Shown: positions 1 through 8,207, counted from the stretch's first letter. The stretch: DNA of 40,956 nt from Cysteiniphilum halobium (GCF_003574425.1 NZ_QLIU01000036.1:1-40956); one strand, 5' to 3'. A program made the numbers and translations. The notes: generated by a model not told the origin, from the letters alone.

Positions 1-145
1 GCGAAATCAAGAAAAAATAGCGCTTCAAGCAGCAGTTTGCAAATTTTTCTTCGTGTACAGAGCAACGACCTGATGCAAAAAGCCCACCTAAACCATTCAA
101 AGGTGGATCTGCAAATTGCTTCTGCGTAATACGCCAAGCGATCAT
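1..145 (-). pseudogene. RES-domain toxin, N-terminal fragment, probably frameshifted
   Basis: The reading frame begins MIAWRITQKQFADPP and continues NGLGGLFASGR, the usual opening of RES-domain toxins (NAD-degrading partners of Xre/MbcA-type antitoxins). Its ATG shares one base with the antitoxin stop (TGATG), the normal coupling of such pairs. After the GR the frame stays open to the window edge but no longer looks like RES. RES-like text reappears in other frames: ALYTKKNLQTA in one and LEALFFLDF in the next, matching the family pattern of Y-T-x-x-x-L-A-x-A-x-L-E-x-L-V-H-L-D. The W-x-x-x-G-x-P segment expected between them is missing. I infer at least two frame breaks and a small deletion, so the toxin is probably dead. 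The 3' part lies outside the window, so this rests on 145 bases. Confidence 0.5.
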
Positions 146-522
146 CAGCTATATATCCCATAGGAAATACGATAGAGTAGATTATCAACAATCTGACAGC
201 CCAAGGAGTTTTTTAGAAGTTCAAGCGGCGTTCTTTCACCTAATGCAAGGTTATTTGTTGCAAGCCAATTATTAACCTTTTCCTTACTGCCAAATACCTC
301 AAGCGCATGCGCATATACTTTTGCAATTAATATTAAACGATCAGATTCTTTTGCATCAAGCATACCTACTTCTTTTCTACGCAAGTAGGTTTTACGATTA
401 ATTGGAATAAGTGACGACACAAGCTCCTCTGCTAAACCACTTGATTTAGCAAAGCGCAAAATAGCTGCCCTTGACAGAGTCTTTGGGTGCTTATTTGCCA
501 AAATCCAATTAAGCAAAAGCAC
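145..522 (-). CDS. Xre/MbcA/ParS-type antitoxin (DUF2384) of a RES toxin pair
   Basis: This 125-residue protein has the antitoxin-family pattern: I-N-R-K-T-Y-L-R-R-K at about 41-50, then E-S-D-R-L at about 59-63, A-x-x-V-F-G at about 73-78, N-W-L, and a C-terminal L-L-x-x-x-L-G-x-x-x-V-x-x-x-L-x-R-I-x-Y-G-x-Y-S tail. In characterised pairs the C-terminal segment blocks the RES active site and the N-terminal helices bind the operator. The start is a GTG; no ATG lies upstream before an in-frame TAG. The first nine or so codons fall inside sequence homologous to the repeat element upstream of rpoS, so the native N-terminus was probably replaced by repeat DNA. I see no good ribosome-binding site. 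Family assignment is firm; activity is doubtful. Confidence 0.8.
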   Translation of the reverse strand: MLLLNWILANKHPKTLSRAAILRFAKSSGLAEELVSSLIPINRKTYLRRKEVGMLDAKESDRLILIAKVYAHALEVFGSKEKVNNWLATNNLALGERTPLELLKNSLGCQIVDNLLYRISYGIYS

Positions 523-575
523 GGGAAATGCAAAGCAAGAAATTTTCTAAAATGGTTTATGATGGGTATATAACG
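494..575. repeat. End of MITE-like repeat element (copy A)
   Basis: Read on the minus strand, this stretch runs GTTATATACCCATCATAAAC, then CATTTTA, TTTCTTGC and TTGCA. It aligns almost base for base with the right end of the element at 35259-35496. Similarity continues into the first codons of the antitoxin gene (the TTGG-TTTT-GCAA part). The opposite end is not found in the window, so this copy is truncated or extends elsewhere. Confidence 0.7.
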
Positions 576-582
576 TAGTAGA

Positions 583-2199
583 ATGCCACTTTTAGCAAAA
601 TTAACTTCTATATATATGTTATTACAGCGCGTTAATCGCTTTTTAATGCCTAATCAAGACGGCAAACACATGAGTGACTTCTTATCTGGAGTGACTGTTG
701 CTCTTGCTCTTATCCCTGAAGCTGTTGCCTTTGCTTTGGTTGCAGGCGTTAACCCCACCGTTGGTTTATATGCCGCCTTTATTATGTGCTTTATGACTGC
801 TGTTTTCGGTGGTAGACCCGGCATGATATCGGGTGCTACAGGCTCAATGGCAGTCGTTATGGTTTCGATTATGCTACTATTTCCAAATGATCCCATCACT
901 GGTATGAACTACTTATTTGCCACAGTTATTCTAACGGGAATCATTCAAATCGTTATTGGATTACTGGGTTTTGGTAAGTTTATTCGCATGCTACCTAAGT
1001 CTGTCATGGTTGGCTTTGTTAATGGCCTTGCTATTGTCATTTTCTTATCGCAATTACAGCAGTTTAAATACATGCCAACTGGATTAGATCATAAAGTTTG
1101 GTTACAAGGTGTTGATTTATATGTCATGATCGGGCTTGTCGTACTTGCTATGCTTATTACACATTTTTTACCAAAATTCACCAAAGCAATCCCCTCAGCA
1201 TTGACAGCAATTATCGTTGTCACGGTTATTGCCTTATTTATACCATTACCGGGCAATCATATTTTAAATGTTGGCGATATGATTGGTACTGGCAAAGACG
1301 TTGTTAATCACGCCTTTAGCATCCCACATATTCCATTTACTTGGCATGCACTCACCATTATTGTGCCTTATGCGTTTATTCTAGCTATTATTGGGCTTTC
1401 GGAGTCGTTAATGACATTGACCTTGATTGATGAAATTACCAAAACACGTGGTCGTGGCAACAAAGAATGTATTGCCCAAGGTGCTGGCAATATCATCTCA
1501 GGGTTTTTCAAAGCCATGGGTGGATGTGCTATGATCGGTCAAAGCATGATTAATATTAGCTCTGGCGGACGTGGCCGTCTATCAGGCATCACTGCCGCCG
1601 TGTTTTTGTTATTCTTTATCGTCATTGCCATGCCATTGATTAAAATCATTCCACTTGCAGCCCTTGTTGGGGTCATGTTTATGGTAGTGATTGAAACCTT
1701 TGAATGGGCAAGCTTTAAATTTATTCGCAAGATCCCTTTACACGACGCATTTATCATTATTGTCGTAACCGTTGTCACTGTGATGACGGACCTTGCAATT
1801 GCTGTTATTGTAGGTGTGATCTTGGCATCATTGGTGTTTGCGTGGCAAACTGCAAAAAATATCCATGCTGAAGCCAAAATCAATGCCGATGGCAGTAAAG
1901 AATATATTCTGCACGGTCCTTTATTTTTTAGCTCAAGCACACGCTTTAAAAGCCTCTTCGCACCTGAGGATGATCCTACTGAGGTGATTATTGATTTCAA
2001 ATACTCACGCGTCAGTGATCACTCCGCCATTGATGCCATTGCTTATGTTGCTGAATGTTATAGCAACCTTGGCAAAAACTTACACTTAAGGCACTTAAGC
2101 TTGGAATGTAAGGAGTTATTAGGTAAAGCAGGTAATCTTGTTGAAGTCAATGTGCTTGAAGATCCTGATTATCACGTTGCTAGCGATAAGCTCAGTTAA
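583..2199 (+). CDS. SulP/SLC26-family anion transporter with C-terminal STAS domain
   Basis: A 538-residue inner-membrane protein. Residues about 28-420 are a chain of hydrophobic segments with the SulP opening pattern (D-F-L-S-G-V-T-V-A-L-A-L-I-P-E-A-V-A-F-A), and about 430-530 form a soluble STAS domain. SulP proteins move sulfate, bicarbonate or dicarboxylates, usually by proton or sodium symport; the sequence does not show which. The ATG at 583 is the furthest upstream, but the ribosome-binding site is poor, and ATGs at 616 and 649 would keep the whole SulP core. It stands alone, transcribed away from the toxin-antitoxin remnant, and is followed by two hairpin-forming repeats. Confidence 0.9.
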   Translation: MPLLAKLTSIYMLLQRVNRFLMPNQDGKHMSDFLSGVTVALALIPEAVAFALVAGVNPTVGLYAAFIMCFMTAVFGGRPGMISGATGSMAVVMVSIMLLFPNDPITGMNYLFATVILTGIIQIVIGLLGFGKFIRMLPKSVMVGFVNGLAIVIFLSQLQQFKYMPTGLDHKVWLQGVDLYVMIGLVVLAMLITHFLPKFTKAIPSALTAIIVVTVIALFIPLPGNHILNVGDMIGTGKDVVNHAFSIPHIPFTWHALTIIVPYAFILAIIGLSESLMTLTLIDEITKTRGRGNKECIAQGAGNIISGFFKAMGGCAMIGQSMINISSGGRGRLSGITAAVFLLFFIVIAMPLIKIIPLAALVGVMFMVVIETFEWASFKFIRKIPLHDAFIIIVVTVVTVMTDLAIAVIVGVILASLVFAWQTAKNIHAEAKINADGSKEYILHGPLFFSSSTRFKSLFAPEDDPTEVIIDFKYSRVSDHSAIDAIAYVAECYSNLGKNLHLRHLSLECKELLGKAGNLVEVNVLEDPDYHVASDKLS

Positions 2200-2230
2200 T
2201 TGAATCATTATTCTCATCTATTTTTATTGT

Positions 2231-2377
2231 AAGTGTAACTGAGCGAAGCCAAAGCCACTTACTTCCCTTTAACAGCTTTGCTCAGGGAACGAGTGGCATA
2301 TTAGTTTAATCATCAGGCGTTGGTTAAGCGCAGTCGAAGTCACGCATTCCCTTTAACTGCGCTCAGGATACGGTGGT
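2231..2377. repeat. Two tandem imperfect hairpin repeats
   Basis: Two related units lie between the convergent SulP and lipoprotein genes. Each has an inverted pair (CTGAGCGAAGC with GCTTTGCTCAG; AAGCGCAGT with ACTGCGCT). Each also carries a TTCCCTTTAAC core followed by GCTCAGG and a GTGG(C/T)ATA end. They resemble the dispersed intergenic palindromes common in bacterial genomes and could act as a bidirectional transcript end, although no clear T-run follows. Confidence 0.6.
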
Positions 2378-2388
2378 ATATGATTTAG

Positions 2389-2994
2389 CTATCTTTTTAA
2401 CGTCTTAATCACTATTTGATAGTGATAAACAAAGTTTTCAAGCGTTACATCTGCATACAGATCTTGTTGATTTTGATAGTTAATCTGCATCACGAGCTGC
2501 CCATTAAGATAAAATTGACGCAAATTCTTTTGCACCTGTATTTTAATATTCGTGGTTTGTAGTATTTCTTTAATTACCTTTGTTGGCGCATAGGTAAAAA
2601 TAAAATCCACCAGACTTTGCTTAACACCCATATCAGCATGCGGCATTGGCAAACTACTGCTATCAATAGAAACCCCGTCATAAACAAGCGAGAAGATCGA
2701 GCCCCCCCAGCCTGCAGCAGCAACAATGACAATTTTTTGTTTTGATGCTTCTACTTCAACCTGTGCTATATAGGACTCTTTTTTGCCCTTTATCGTATAT
2801 TCTGAGCTTAAAATCTGAGTTACATTAAAGTGCAAATCAAGCTTATTAGGAGTTGGTAGTCTTAGATTTTGGCTTTTGAAAACTTCGACTTCTGGCGTAT
2901 TGACCACATGAGTTTGTAATAAAGCACATGATGATAGCAATATGCTACATAACCCAAGGATTAAGATGTTTCGAAAATAAGATAAACGTTTCAT
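2389..2994 (-). CDS. DUF3261-type outer-membrane lipoprotein
   Basis: This 201-residue protein begins with a lipoprotein signal: MKR, a hydrophobic stretch, then the lipobox LLSSC with the modified Cys at residue 23. The mature part has alternating beta-rich segments and the DUF3261 signature around residues 50-100 (V-T-Q-I-L, then Q-V-E-V-E, then G-W-G-G-S-I-F-S-L-V-Y-D-G). DUF3261 lipoproteins are known mainly from aryl-polyene-type gene clusters, where their role is unsettled. The start overlaps the stop of the upstream acyltransferase by one base (TAATG), so the two are translationally coupled. I infer they act together on lipid delivery or modification at the outer membrane. Confidence 0.75.
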   Translation of the reverse strand: MKRLSYFRNILILGLCSILLSSCALLQTHVVNTPEVEVFKSQNLRLPTPNKLDLHFNVTQILSSEYTIKGKKESYIAQVEVEASKQKIVIVAAAGWGGSIFSLVYDGVSIDSSSLPMPHADMGVKQSLVDFIFTYAPTKVIKEILQTTNIKIQVQKNLRQFYLNGQLVMQINYQNQQDLYADVTLENFVYHYQIVIKTLKR

Positions 2995-3908
2995 TAGTAA
3001 ATACTCGTCTGACCTTGTGGACGCGACTTATAACGTCGATGTTGCCATAAGTACTGATCTGGGAAATCAATGATTGCTTTCTCTAAAATATGGTGATATC
3101 TGAGTGCATCTTGATAATCATCACCTGAGGGGAAATGATCAAGCGCTGGTAATACATAGATATCATAACCTGATAAATCTGTCTTGCGCGTATAATAGCA
3201 CGGTACAACTTGTGCACCTGTTTTCTCTGCCAACCATGATGTTGCAACCAAAGTTGCACATTCTTTACCAAAAAAAGGAACAAAAATGCTACGCTCTGCA
3301 CCAAAATCCTGATCTGGAGCGTACCACACTGACCCACCTTTTTTTAGTGCCTTAACAATAGATACAACATTCTTGCGTTGTAAGCATTGACTAACATACA
3401 CTTGACGCGATGAAGTCATCACCTGTTCAAATAGTGGGTTTTTATGTTTTTGATAGACAAGATAAAAGGGACTGTAATGTTCACCGATAAAGCGTCCAAT
3501 CACCTCCATACAAGTAAAATGTGAGCCTAATAATAACGCCCCTTGCTGCTTATTATCATGTGCATCCTCAAAGTGTATCATCCCATGTGTATCAAACTTG
3601 ATTTTATTAAAACGCTTCTTTGGCATAAACCAGGCAATCGCCGTTTCAACACCAGAAATGCCAATAGATTCAAAACATTTCTTACATAGTTTCTCAAGTT
3701 CTTGTTCGCTTTTATTCGGAAAAGCAATCTTTAGATTAGTTAATGTAATCTGTTTACGACGCTTCAAAAAAGGGTAGCTCACGCGCCCAAGAAGTGCCCC
3801 TATCTTCATCTGCCAACGATAGGGCAAATATACAAATCCACGCAAAAAGAGAAAGCCAAGGTGCAACCCCCAATATTTTGGGGCATAAAAACGTGATTTT
3901 TCTGTCAT
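2994..3908 (-). CDS. LpxL/HtrB-like lysophospholipid/lipid A acyltransferase
   Basis: The protein has 304 residues, the usual length of late lipid A acyltransferases. It has an N-terminal amphipathic/membrane segment, the HX4E catalytic motif (HFTCME, roughly residues 130-135), a D-Q-D-F-G motif near 200, and the typical C-terminal H-R-R-Y-K-S-R-P. LpxL enzymes add a secondary acyl chain to Kdo-lipid IVA at the cytoplasmic face of the inner membrane. Paralogues also occur in aryl-polyene clusters, so the neighbouring DUF3261 lipoprotein leaves the exact substrate open. An AAGG ribosome-binding site precedes the ATG. It probably forms a two-gene operon with the lipoprotein. Confidence 0.88.
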   Translation of the reverse strand: MTEKSRFYAPKYWGLHLGFLFLRGFVYLPYRWQMKIGALLGRVSYPFLKRRKQITLTNLKIAFPNKSEQELEKLCKKCFESIGISGVETAIAWFMPKKRFNKIKFDTHGMIHFEDAHDNKQQGALLLGSHFTCMEVIGRFIGEHYSPFYLVYQKHKNPLFEQVMTSSRQVYVSQCLQRKNVVSIVKALKKGGSVWYAPDQDFGAERSIFVPFFGKECATLVATSWLAEKTGAQVVPCYYTRKTDLSGYDIYVLPALDHFPSGDDYQDALRYHHILEKAIIDFPDQYLWQHRRYKSRPQGQTSIY

Positions 3909-3930
3909 TGATTACCTTTATAATGATTAA

Positions 3931-5316
3931 CTAAAAAAAAGCTTGGTTTATCAAAAGATGCGTTGCAATACTAGCAAAGTATCCCAATAAAATCACTAAG
4001 CTCCACTTCAAATGCCCTAAAAAAGTATACTGTCCATGCGCTTTACCCATCACAGCAACACCAGCGGCAGAACCAATCGATAGCAAGCTGCCACCAATAC
4101 CTGTGGTTAAGGTCACTAATAGCCACTGACCCTCGGTTAATGGCGGATGCATCGTTAACACCCCAAACATCACCGGAATATTATCAACAATGGCTGATAG
4201 TAGTCCAATCAAAATATTCGCTTGAGTTATATGATCAAAAACTTGCGGCAGAGCACTTGGCACATCGTGATAAAGGAAATTAGATAACACTTCTAAATAA
4301 CCTAACGTTGCTAAGCCTTGTACAGCAAGTAAAATACCAAAGAAAAATAACAATGTATCCCATTCAATCATTTGAATTTTTTGAAATACATCAAAATGCT
4401 CACGTGCTTTTTTCTTTAAAAAGAAACCTAAAAACATCAAATAACCTAAGCCTGTCATCATGCCAAGTGCTGGGGGCAGATCTAGCAAGTTTTGCAAAAG
4501 TACAGCAGTTATTACCGTAAGAAGAAACATCACAATTACAATAACCGCACCTGGTTTGAGCTTAACCTGTACCAGATTATTGTCATAGTCATCACCTTTA
4601 GGCAGGAAAAAACTCATAACGATTGCCGGAATGAGAAAACTCACAAATGCTGGAATAAATAATGCGAAGAAATGGGTAAATGGTACAACACCATCCTGCC
4701 ATACCATTAAGGTCGTGATATCACCAAATGGACTAAATGCACCACCAGCATTAGCAGCAACAACGATATTAATACAAGACAGGCAAATAAATTTAGTCTC
4801 TCCCCTCCTAGCAACAGAAAGCACCACTGCACTTAAGATTAATGCCGTTGTCAAATTATCTGCAAATGGTGAGATAAAGAATGACAAAAGTCCTGTTAAC
4901 CAAAAAATACCTTTAAAGCGCAAGCCCATTTTAAGAAGTAATGCTTTTAGCTTTTCAAAAACATGACGCTCCTCCAGCACATTAATATAGGTCATTGCCA
5001 CCAGCAAAAACAATAACAACTCACCGTATTCCAGTAAGCCCTTATTAAGGCTTATCTTAACAATATCACTCTGTCCATTGATTTTGCCAACAATTGCCGT
5101 CAACACCCAAATAATGCCAGCGGCTAAAATCACCGGTTTTGATTTAGCCAAATGAATCACATCTTCAAGCATTACTAAGATATAAGCAATAACAAAAACA
5201 GCCAATGCAATGAGTGCATATGGACTTAGCATCGCCTGCATTACTGTTTGTGATACTTCACCTGCATATAAAGCACATGGTATCATCAGTATCAATAAAT
5301 ATAAAACTCTTGTCAT
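3931..5316 (-). CDS. nhaD: NhaD-type Na+/H+ antiporter
   Basis: A 461-residue polytopic inner-membrane protein of the ion-transporter superfamily. A signal-like first segment is followed by about a dozen hydrophobic spans. NhaD hallmarks are the E-D-V-I-H motif near residue 51, the S-P-F-A-D-N-L-T-T-A loop near residue 150, A-N-A-G-G-A-F-S-P-F-G-D near 190, and the C-terminal D-N-I-P-V-M and G-G-S-L-L-S-I-G-S-A-A-G segments. NhaD exports Na+ or Li+ in exchange for protons. A strong GGGGGAG ribosome-binding site sits before the ATG. The gene is separated from the outer-membrane barrel gene upstream by a terminator, and lies 22 bases before the acyltransferase gene on the same strand. Confidence 0.9.
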   Translation of the reverse strand: MTRVLYLLILMIPCALYAGEVSQTVMQAMLSPYALIALAVFVIAYILVMLEDVIHLAKSKPVILAAGIIWVLTAIVGKINGQSDIVKISLNKGLLEYGELLLFLLVAMTYINVLEERHVFEKLKALLLKMGLRFKGIFWLTGLLSFFISPFADNLTTALILSAVVLSVARRGETKFICLSCINIVVAANAGGAFSPFGDITTLMVWQDGVVPFTHFFALFIPAFVSFLIPAIVMSFFLPKGDDYDNNLVQVKLKPGAVIVIVMFLLTVITAVLLQNLLDLPPALGMMTGLGYLMFLGFFLKKKAREHFDVFQKIQMIEWDTLLFFFGILLAVQGLATLGYLEVLSNFLYHDVPSALPQVFDHITQANILIGLLSAIVDNIPVMFGVLTMHPPLTEGQWLLVTLTTGIGGSLLSIGSAAGVAVMGKAHGQYTFLGHLKWSLVILLGYFASIATHLLINQAFF

Positions 5317-5333
5317 CTCTCCCCCACCCTTTA

Positions 5334-5363
5334 AAACAAAAAAGGCCGCAATTGCGGCCTTTA
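5334..5363 (-). terminator. Rho-independent terminator of the outer-membrane barrel gene
   Basis: A perfect inverted repeat, AAAGGCCGCA with TGCGGCCTTT, is followed on the minus strand by TTTTTTGTTTT. It lies just after the barrel gene stop and before nhaD. Confidence 0.9.
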
Positions 5364-5387
5364 AAGTGTTAAAGCTAACTAATTAAA

Positions 5388-6686
5388 TTAGAAATAAACT
5401 GTAGCATCTAACATTAATGTATTGAATTTACCAACACTGCTACCTGATGATTTGCCAGACATGTAGTTATAAGAACCACCAACCCAAATTGTATCAACCA
5501 CATTGTAACGTGTACCAACTTCAATTTGATATAAGTTGTTATCAGAGTTTTGTGCTACTTGGCTATACGATACATAAGGCACCATATCTTTGCCTGCTAC
5601 TGGCATAGTGTAAGAAGAGTCTAAGCTCCAAGCCTTAACAGTAGAGCCTGAATCAAAACTTACTAATACTGGAAGTGCGTTAAAGCCAAATGCCGTAATA
5701 CCAGTAGTATCTCTATTGGAAGCACCAGTTGCCGTATTAGAACCACCTGTAGCATTGCCATAAACAGAAGTTTGGTTCATACCGCTAACGCCAGAAGTGG
5801 TTACCAAGAATTCACCATTAACAGCCAGACCTTGGACAGTTACACCCGCGTTAAAGTCTAATGCACCAACCATTTTATTATTCATACCAGCTCTATCTTC
5901 AGAGAAACCAGTTGCATTAACCCAGCCTGCACCGGCATAGTAATCTAAGTTACCTGCTTTACCATTGTACGATGCATTTAATGCAAAATTATTAATTTGA
6001 TTAGCACCCGATGCTTGTGAGTTCATTAATGCCTCACCCTTACCGTTCATCAACGTTGCAGTTGCATTAAGACCATTCATGCTAAAACCAGCACCGACTT
6101 GACCACCGTACGCCATAAAGTAAGCACGCGTTAATGTCGGCATAAAATTAGTCACTGAATCAAACTTACCAAATTCAACCACTTTTTTACCACCAAAAGC
6201 ATAAAATGGTGACTTAGCCAAGTTACCAACAACAAAGAATGCATTTGGTAATGTTACATTGCTAGAAGCCGCATTTGAAACTTGAACATCAGCAAAACCA
6301 GTAACCCAGTTACCAATCGTTGATGTAAATGCTAAATCAGCATAAGGCATTTTAATTTCAGTTGAACTGTTATTATTTACTGTTGCTCCACTTGGGTGAA
6401 TACCAGTGACCACACCTGACGTATTTTGATAGCTTGCATAAATTTCACCCTTACCACCAATATAGATAGCATTAGGAGCTAGATCGCCAGACTTACGCGC
6501 ATTAAGGATATCTAAAACAGAGCCAGTGACTTGCTGGTTGTTTAGCATTTGTTGTGAATAACTTGCATCTGTACGCACGTTAACGATACCGCCACCGTTT
6601 TGTACTTGATCATTCATTGAACCTGCTGCGAAAGCTGAAGCGCTTGCAGTTGCAGCAACCGCTGCTACGATCATCTTAAGTTTCAT
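5388..6686 (-). CDS. Outer-membrane beta-barrel, LbtU/DUF3573-like siderophore porin
   Basis: A 432-residue exported protein. The signal peptide is MKLKMIVAAVAATASASAFA with cleavage after AFA. The mature chain is rich in Gly, Asn, Ser and aromatic residues in alternating strands and ends in L-D-A-T-V-Y-F, the terminal Phe recognised by the Bam machinery. A short N-terminal helix/plug-like region (Q-Q-M-L-N-N-Q-Q) precedes the barrel. The segments L-P-N-A-F-F-V-V-G-N-L and F-G-K-F-D-S-V-T-N-F recall LbtU-type proteins of Legionella and relatives, which import siderophores without TonB. It could also be a general porin. It has a strong GAGGAGA ribosome-binding site and a structured leader, which fits an abundant protein. 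Confidence 0.75.
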   Translation of the reverse strand: MKLKMIVAAVAATASASAFAAGSMNDQVQNGGGIVNVRTDASYSQQMLNNQQVTGSVLDILNARKSGDLAPNAIYIGGKGEIYASYQNTSGVVTGIHPSGATVNNNSSTEIKMPYADLAFTSTIGNWVTGFADVQVSNAASSNVTLPNAFFVVGNLAKSPFYAFGGKKVVEFGKFDSVTNFMPTLTRAYFMAYGGQVGAGFSMNGLNATATLMNGKGEALMNSQASGANQINNFALNASYNGKAGNLDYYAGAGWVNATGFSEDRAGMNNKMVGALDFNAGVTVQGLAVNGEFLVTTSGVSGMNQTSVYGNATGGSNTATGASNRDTTGITAFGFNALPVLVSFDSGSTVKAWSLDSSYTMPVAGKDMVPYVSYSQVAQNSDNNLYQIEVGTRYNVVDTIWVGGSYNYMSGKSSGSSVGKFNTLMLDATVYF

Positions 6687-6740
6687 AGTTTCTCCTCAAC
6701 TGTTTTAAAACTTACATCTTTATTAAAAAACGATTCCTTT

Positions 6741-6782
6741 TTTGTCGGCTTCTTTGCCGTCGAAAGACTACACACCGACAAA
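6741..6782 (-). promoter_or_regulatory. 5' leader stem-loop of the barrel mRNA
   Basis: An 8-bp stem (TTTGTCGG with CCGACAAA) plus a U-G pair encloses an inner TCTTT/AAAGA stem with a one-sided bulge. The predicted transcript would begin within or next to the outer arm, so the mRNA could carry a 5'-terminal hairpin like the stabilising ompA leader. The stability role is inference. Confidence 0.5.
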
Positions 6783-6783
6783 G

Positions 6784-6812
6784 GTATCACTTTATTTTAA
6801 ATTTTCAAGCAA
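6784..6812 (-). promoter_or_regulatory. Candidate promoter for the outer-membrane barrel gene
   Basis: On the minus strand TTGCTT is followed after 17 bases by TGATAC, in AT-rich DNA about 100 bases before the ATG. The match to the sigma-70 consensus is only fair. Confidence 0.35.
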
Positions 6813-6835
6813 ATCATAGATTTTTTTATAAAAAA

Positions 6836-7441
6836 TTACAAAGATTCAGCATTTTCTGCCAAATAAGCAGCAACACCTTGCGGTGACGCCTTCATACCTT
6901 TGTCACCTTCTTTCCAGCCAGCTGGGCATACTTCACCATATTTTTCGAAGAATTGTAATGCTTGAACCATGCGCACTAATTCGTCCATATTACGCCCCAA
7001 TGGAAGGTCATTGACTACTTGATGTCTGACGATACCGTCTTTATCAATCAAGAACGTACCACGAAAAGCCACACCTGCTTCAGGATGCTCAACACCATAT
7101 GCTTTAACAATACTATGGTTAATATCAGCAACCATAGTGTATTTAACAGCTCCTATACCACCATCATTAACTGATGTATTGCGCCATGCATTATGTGTGA
7201 AATGTGAATCAATTGACACCGAAAAAACTTCAACACCTAGCTTTTTAAGCTCATCAACACGTTTATCAAGCGCAATTAGCTCAGATGGGCAAACAAAAGT
7301 AAAATCAAGCGGGTAAAAAACAACTGCCGCATATTTACCATCACGTGCTTTCTCAAAACTTAATGCATCTACAATTTCACCATTTGCTAGCACTGCTGGC
7401 GCTGTAAACTCAGGTGCCTTGCGTCCTACTAATACCGTCAT
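6836..7441 (-). CDS. Typical 2-Cys peroxiredoxin (AhpC/TSA family)
   Basis: A 201-residue cytoplasmic thiol peroxidase that reduces hydrogen peroxide and organic hydroperoxides. The peroxidatic Cys is C51 in F-T-F-V-C-P and the resolving Cys is C172 in E-V-C-P-A-G-W. Both are present, as expected for a typical 2-Cys dimer recycled by thioredoxin or AhpF. A GGIG motif is present at about 94-97, but the C-terminal YF motif of over-oxidation-sensitive members reads Y-L here, so its sensitivity is hard to predict. The ATG has a clear AAGGAG site. No ahpF or oxyR lies nearby; the next gene is divergent. Confidence 0.93.
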   Translation of the reverse strand: MTVLVGRKAPEFTAPAVLANGEIVDALSFEKARDGKYAAVVFYPLDFTFVCPSELIALDKRVDELKKLGVEVFSVSIDSHFTHNAWRNTSVNDGGIGAVKYTMVADINHSIVKAYGVEHPEAGVAFRGTFLIDKDGIVRHQVVNDLPLGRNMDELVRMVQALQFFEKYGEVCPAGWKEGDKGMKASPQGVAAYLAENAESL

Positions 7442-7568
7442 GATTATCTCCTTAGGTTTTGTAATCTTACATTAATTGACAACAATTTAGTGCGCAAAAG
7501 TTTGCTAAAGCCTGATAATTATGTCAATAATGACACAGCAGAATTTAACAAATTTTGGAAATAATTTT

Positions 7569-8153
7569 ATGATTTACATTCATCCGAAAACCCAAGCCTT
7601 AATTTTTGATTGCGACGGCACCATTGCTGATACGATGGTAATTCACAATGAAGCATGGCATACAATTGCCGGACGCTACCACTTTAATCTAAGCCCTGCT
7701 GAGCTTGCTCATTACAATGGCATTCCCACTTTGCAAATATTACAAATGTTAACTACCAGTGAAGATAAGAAGCGTTTTGATTTACACAAAATGGTACATG
7801 AAAAAGAAACTCTTGCTGAGGAAAAGATGGATCACGTTATTGCTATTCAACCAGTCCTTGATCTTATAAAACGTTATCATCGGAAACTGCCAATGGTAGT
7901 GATCTCTGGGGGGATGCGTAGAAATGTGATTAAAACACTTCAAGCACTTGATATTCAAGACCATTTTGAATTTATCATTACAGCCGACGATGATCATCCG
8001 ACCAAGGATACACCCGAAGCCTTCACCTTGATCGCCGATAAACTAGGTGTTGATTATGATAAATGTCATGTTTTTGAAGATGGCAAACCTGGACTTATCA
8101 ATGCAGTTAAAGCCAATATGATGGTTACTGATATTAGAACGATTTACCCTTAG
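7569..8153 (+). CDS. HAD-superfamily phosphatase (beta-phosphoglucomutase/YqaB-like)
   Basis: This gene encodes about 194 residues from the ATG at 7569. Motif I is I-F-D-C-D-G-T (D14 nucleophile, D16), motif II is V-I-S-G-G, the motif III Lys lies in the central loop (P-T-K-D), and motif IV is F-E-D-G-K-P-G-L. A helical cap lies between motifs I and II. Relatives hydrolyse small sugar phosphates such as fructose-1-phosphate; the exact substrate cannot be read from sequence. An in-frame ATG at 7521 would add 16 residues, but it has no ribosome-binding site, whereas TTGGA lies before 7569 and the family normally starts close to motif I. Confidence 0.85.
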   Translation: MIYIHPKTQALIFDCDGTIADTMVIHNEAWHTIAGRYHFNLSPAELAHYNGIPTLQILQMLTTSEDKKRFDLHKMVHEKETLAEEKMDHVIAIQPVLDLIKRYHRKLPMVVISGGMRRNVIKTLQALDIQDHFEFIITADDDHPTKDTPEAFTLIADKLGVDYDKCHVFEDGKPGLINAVKANMMVTDIRTIYP

Positions 8154-8207
8154 CAATAATAAAGTTAAGTTGTGCTATTTCTTGCATCCCCTTTGCAGAA
8201 GAAGTCA

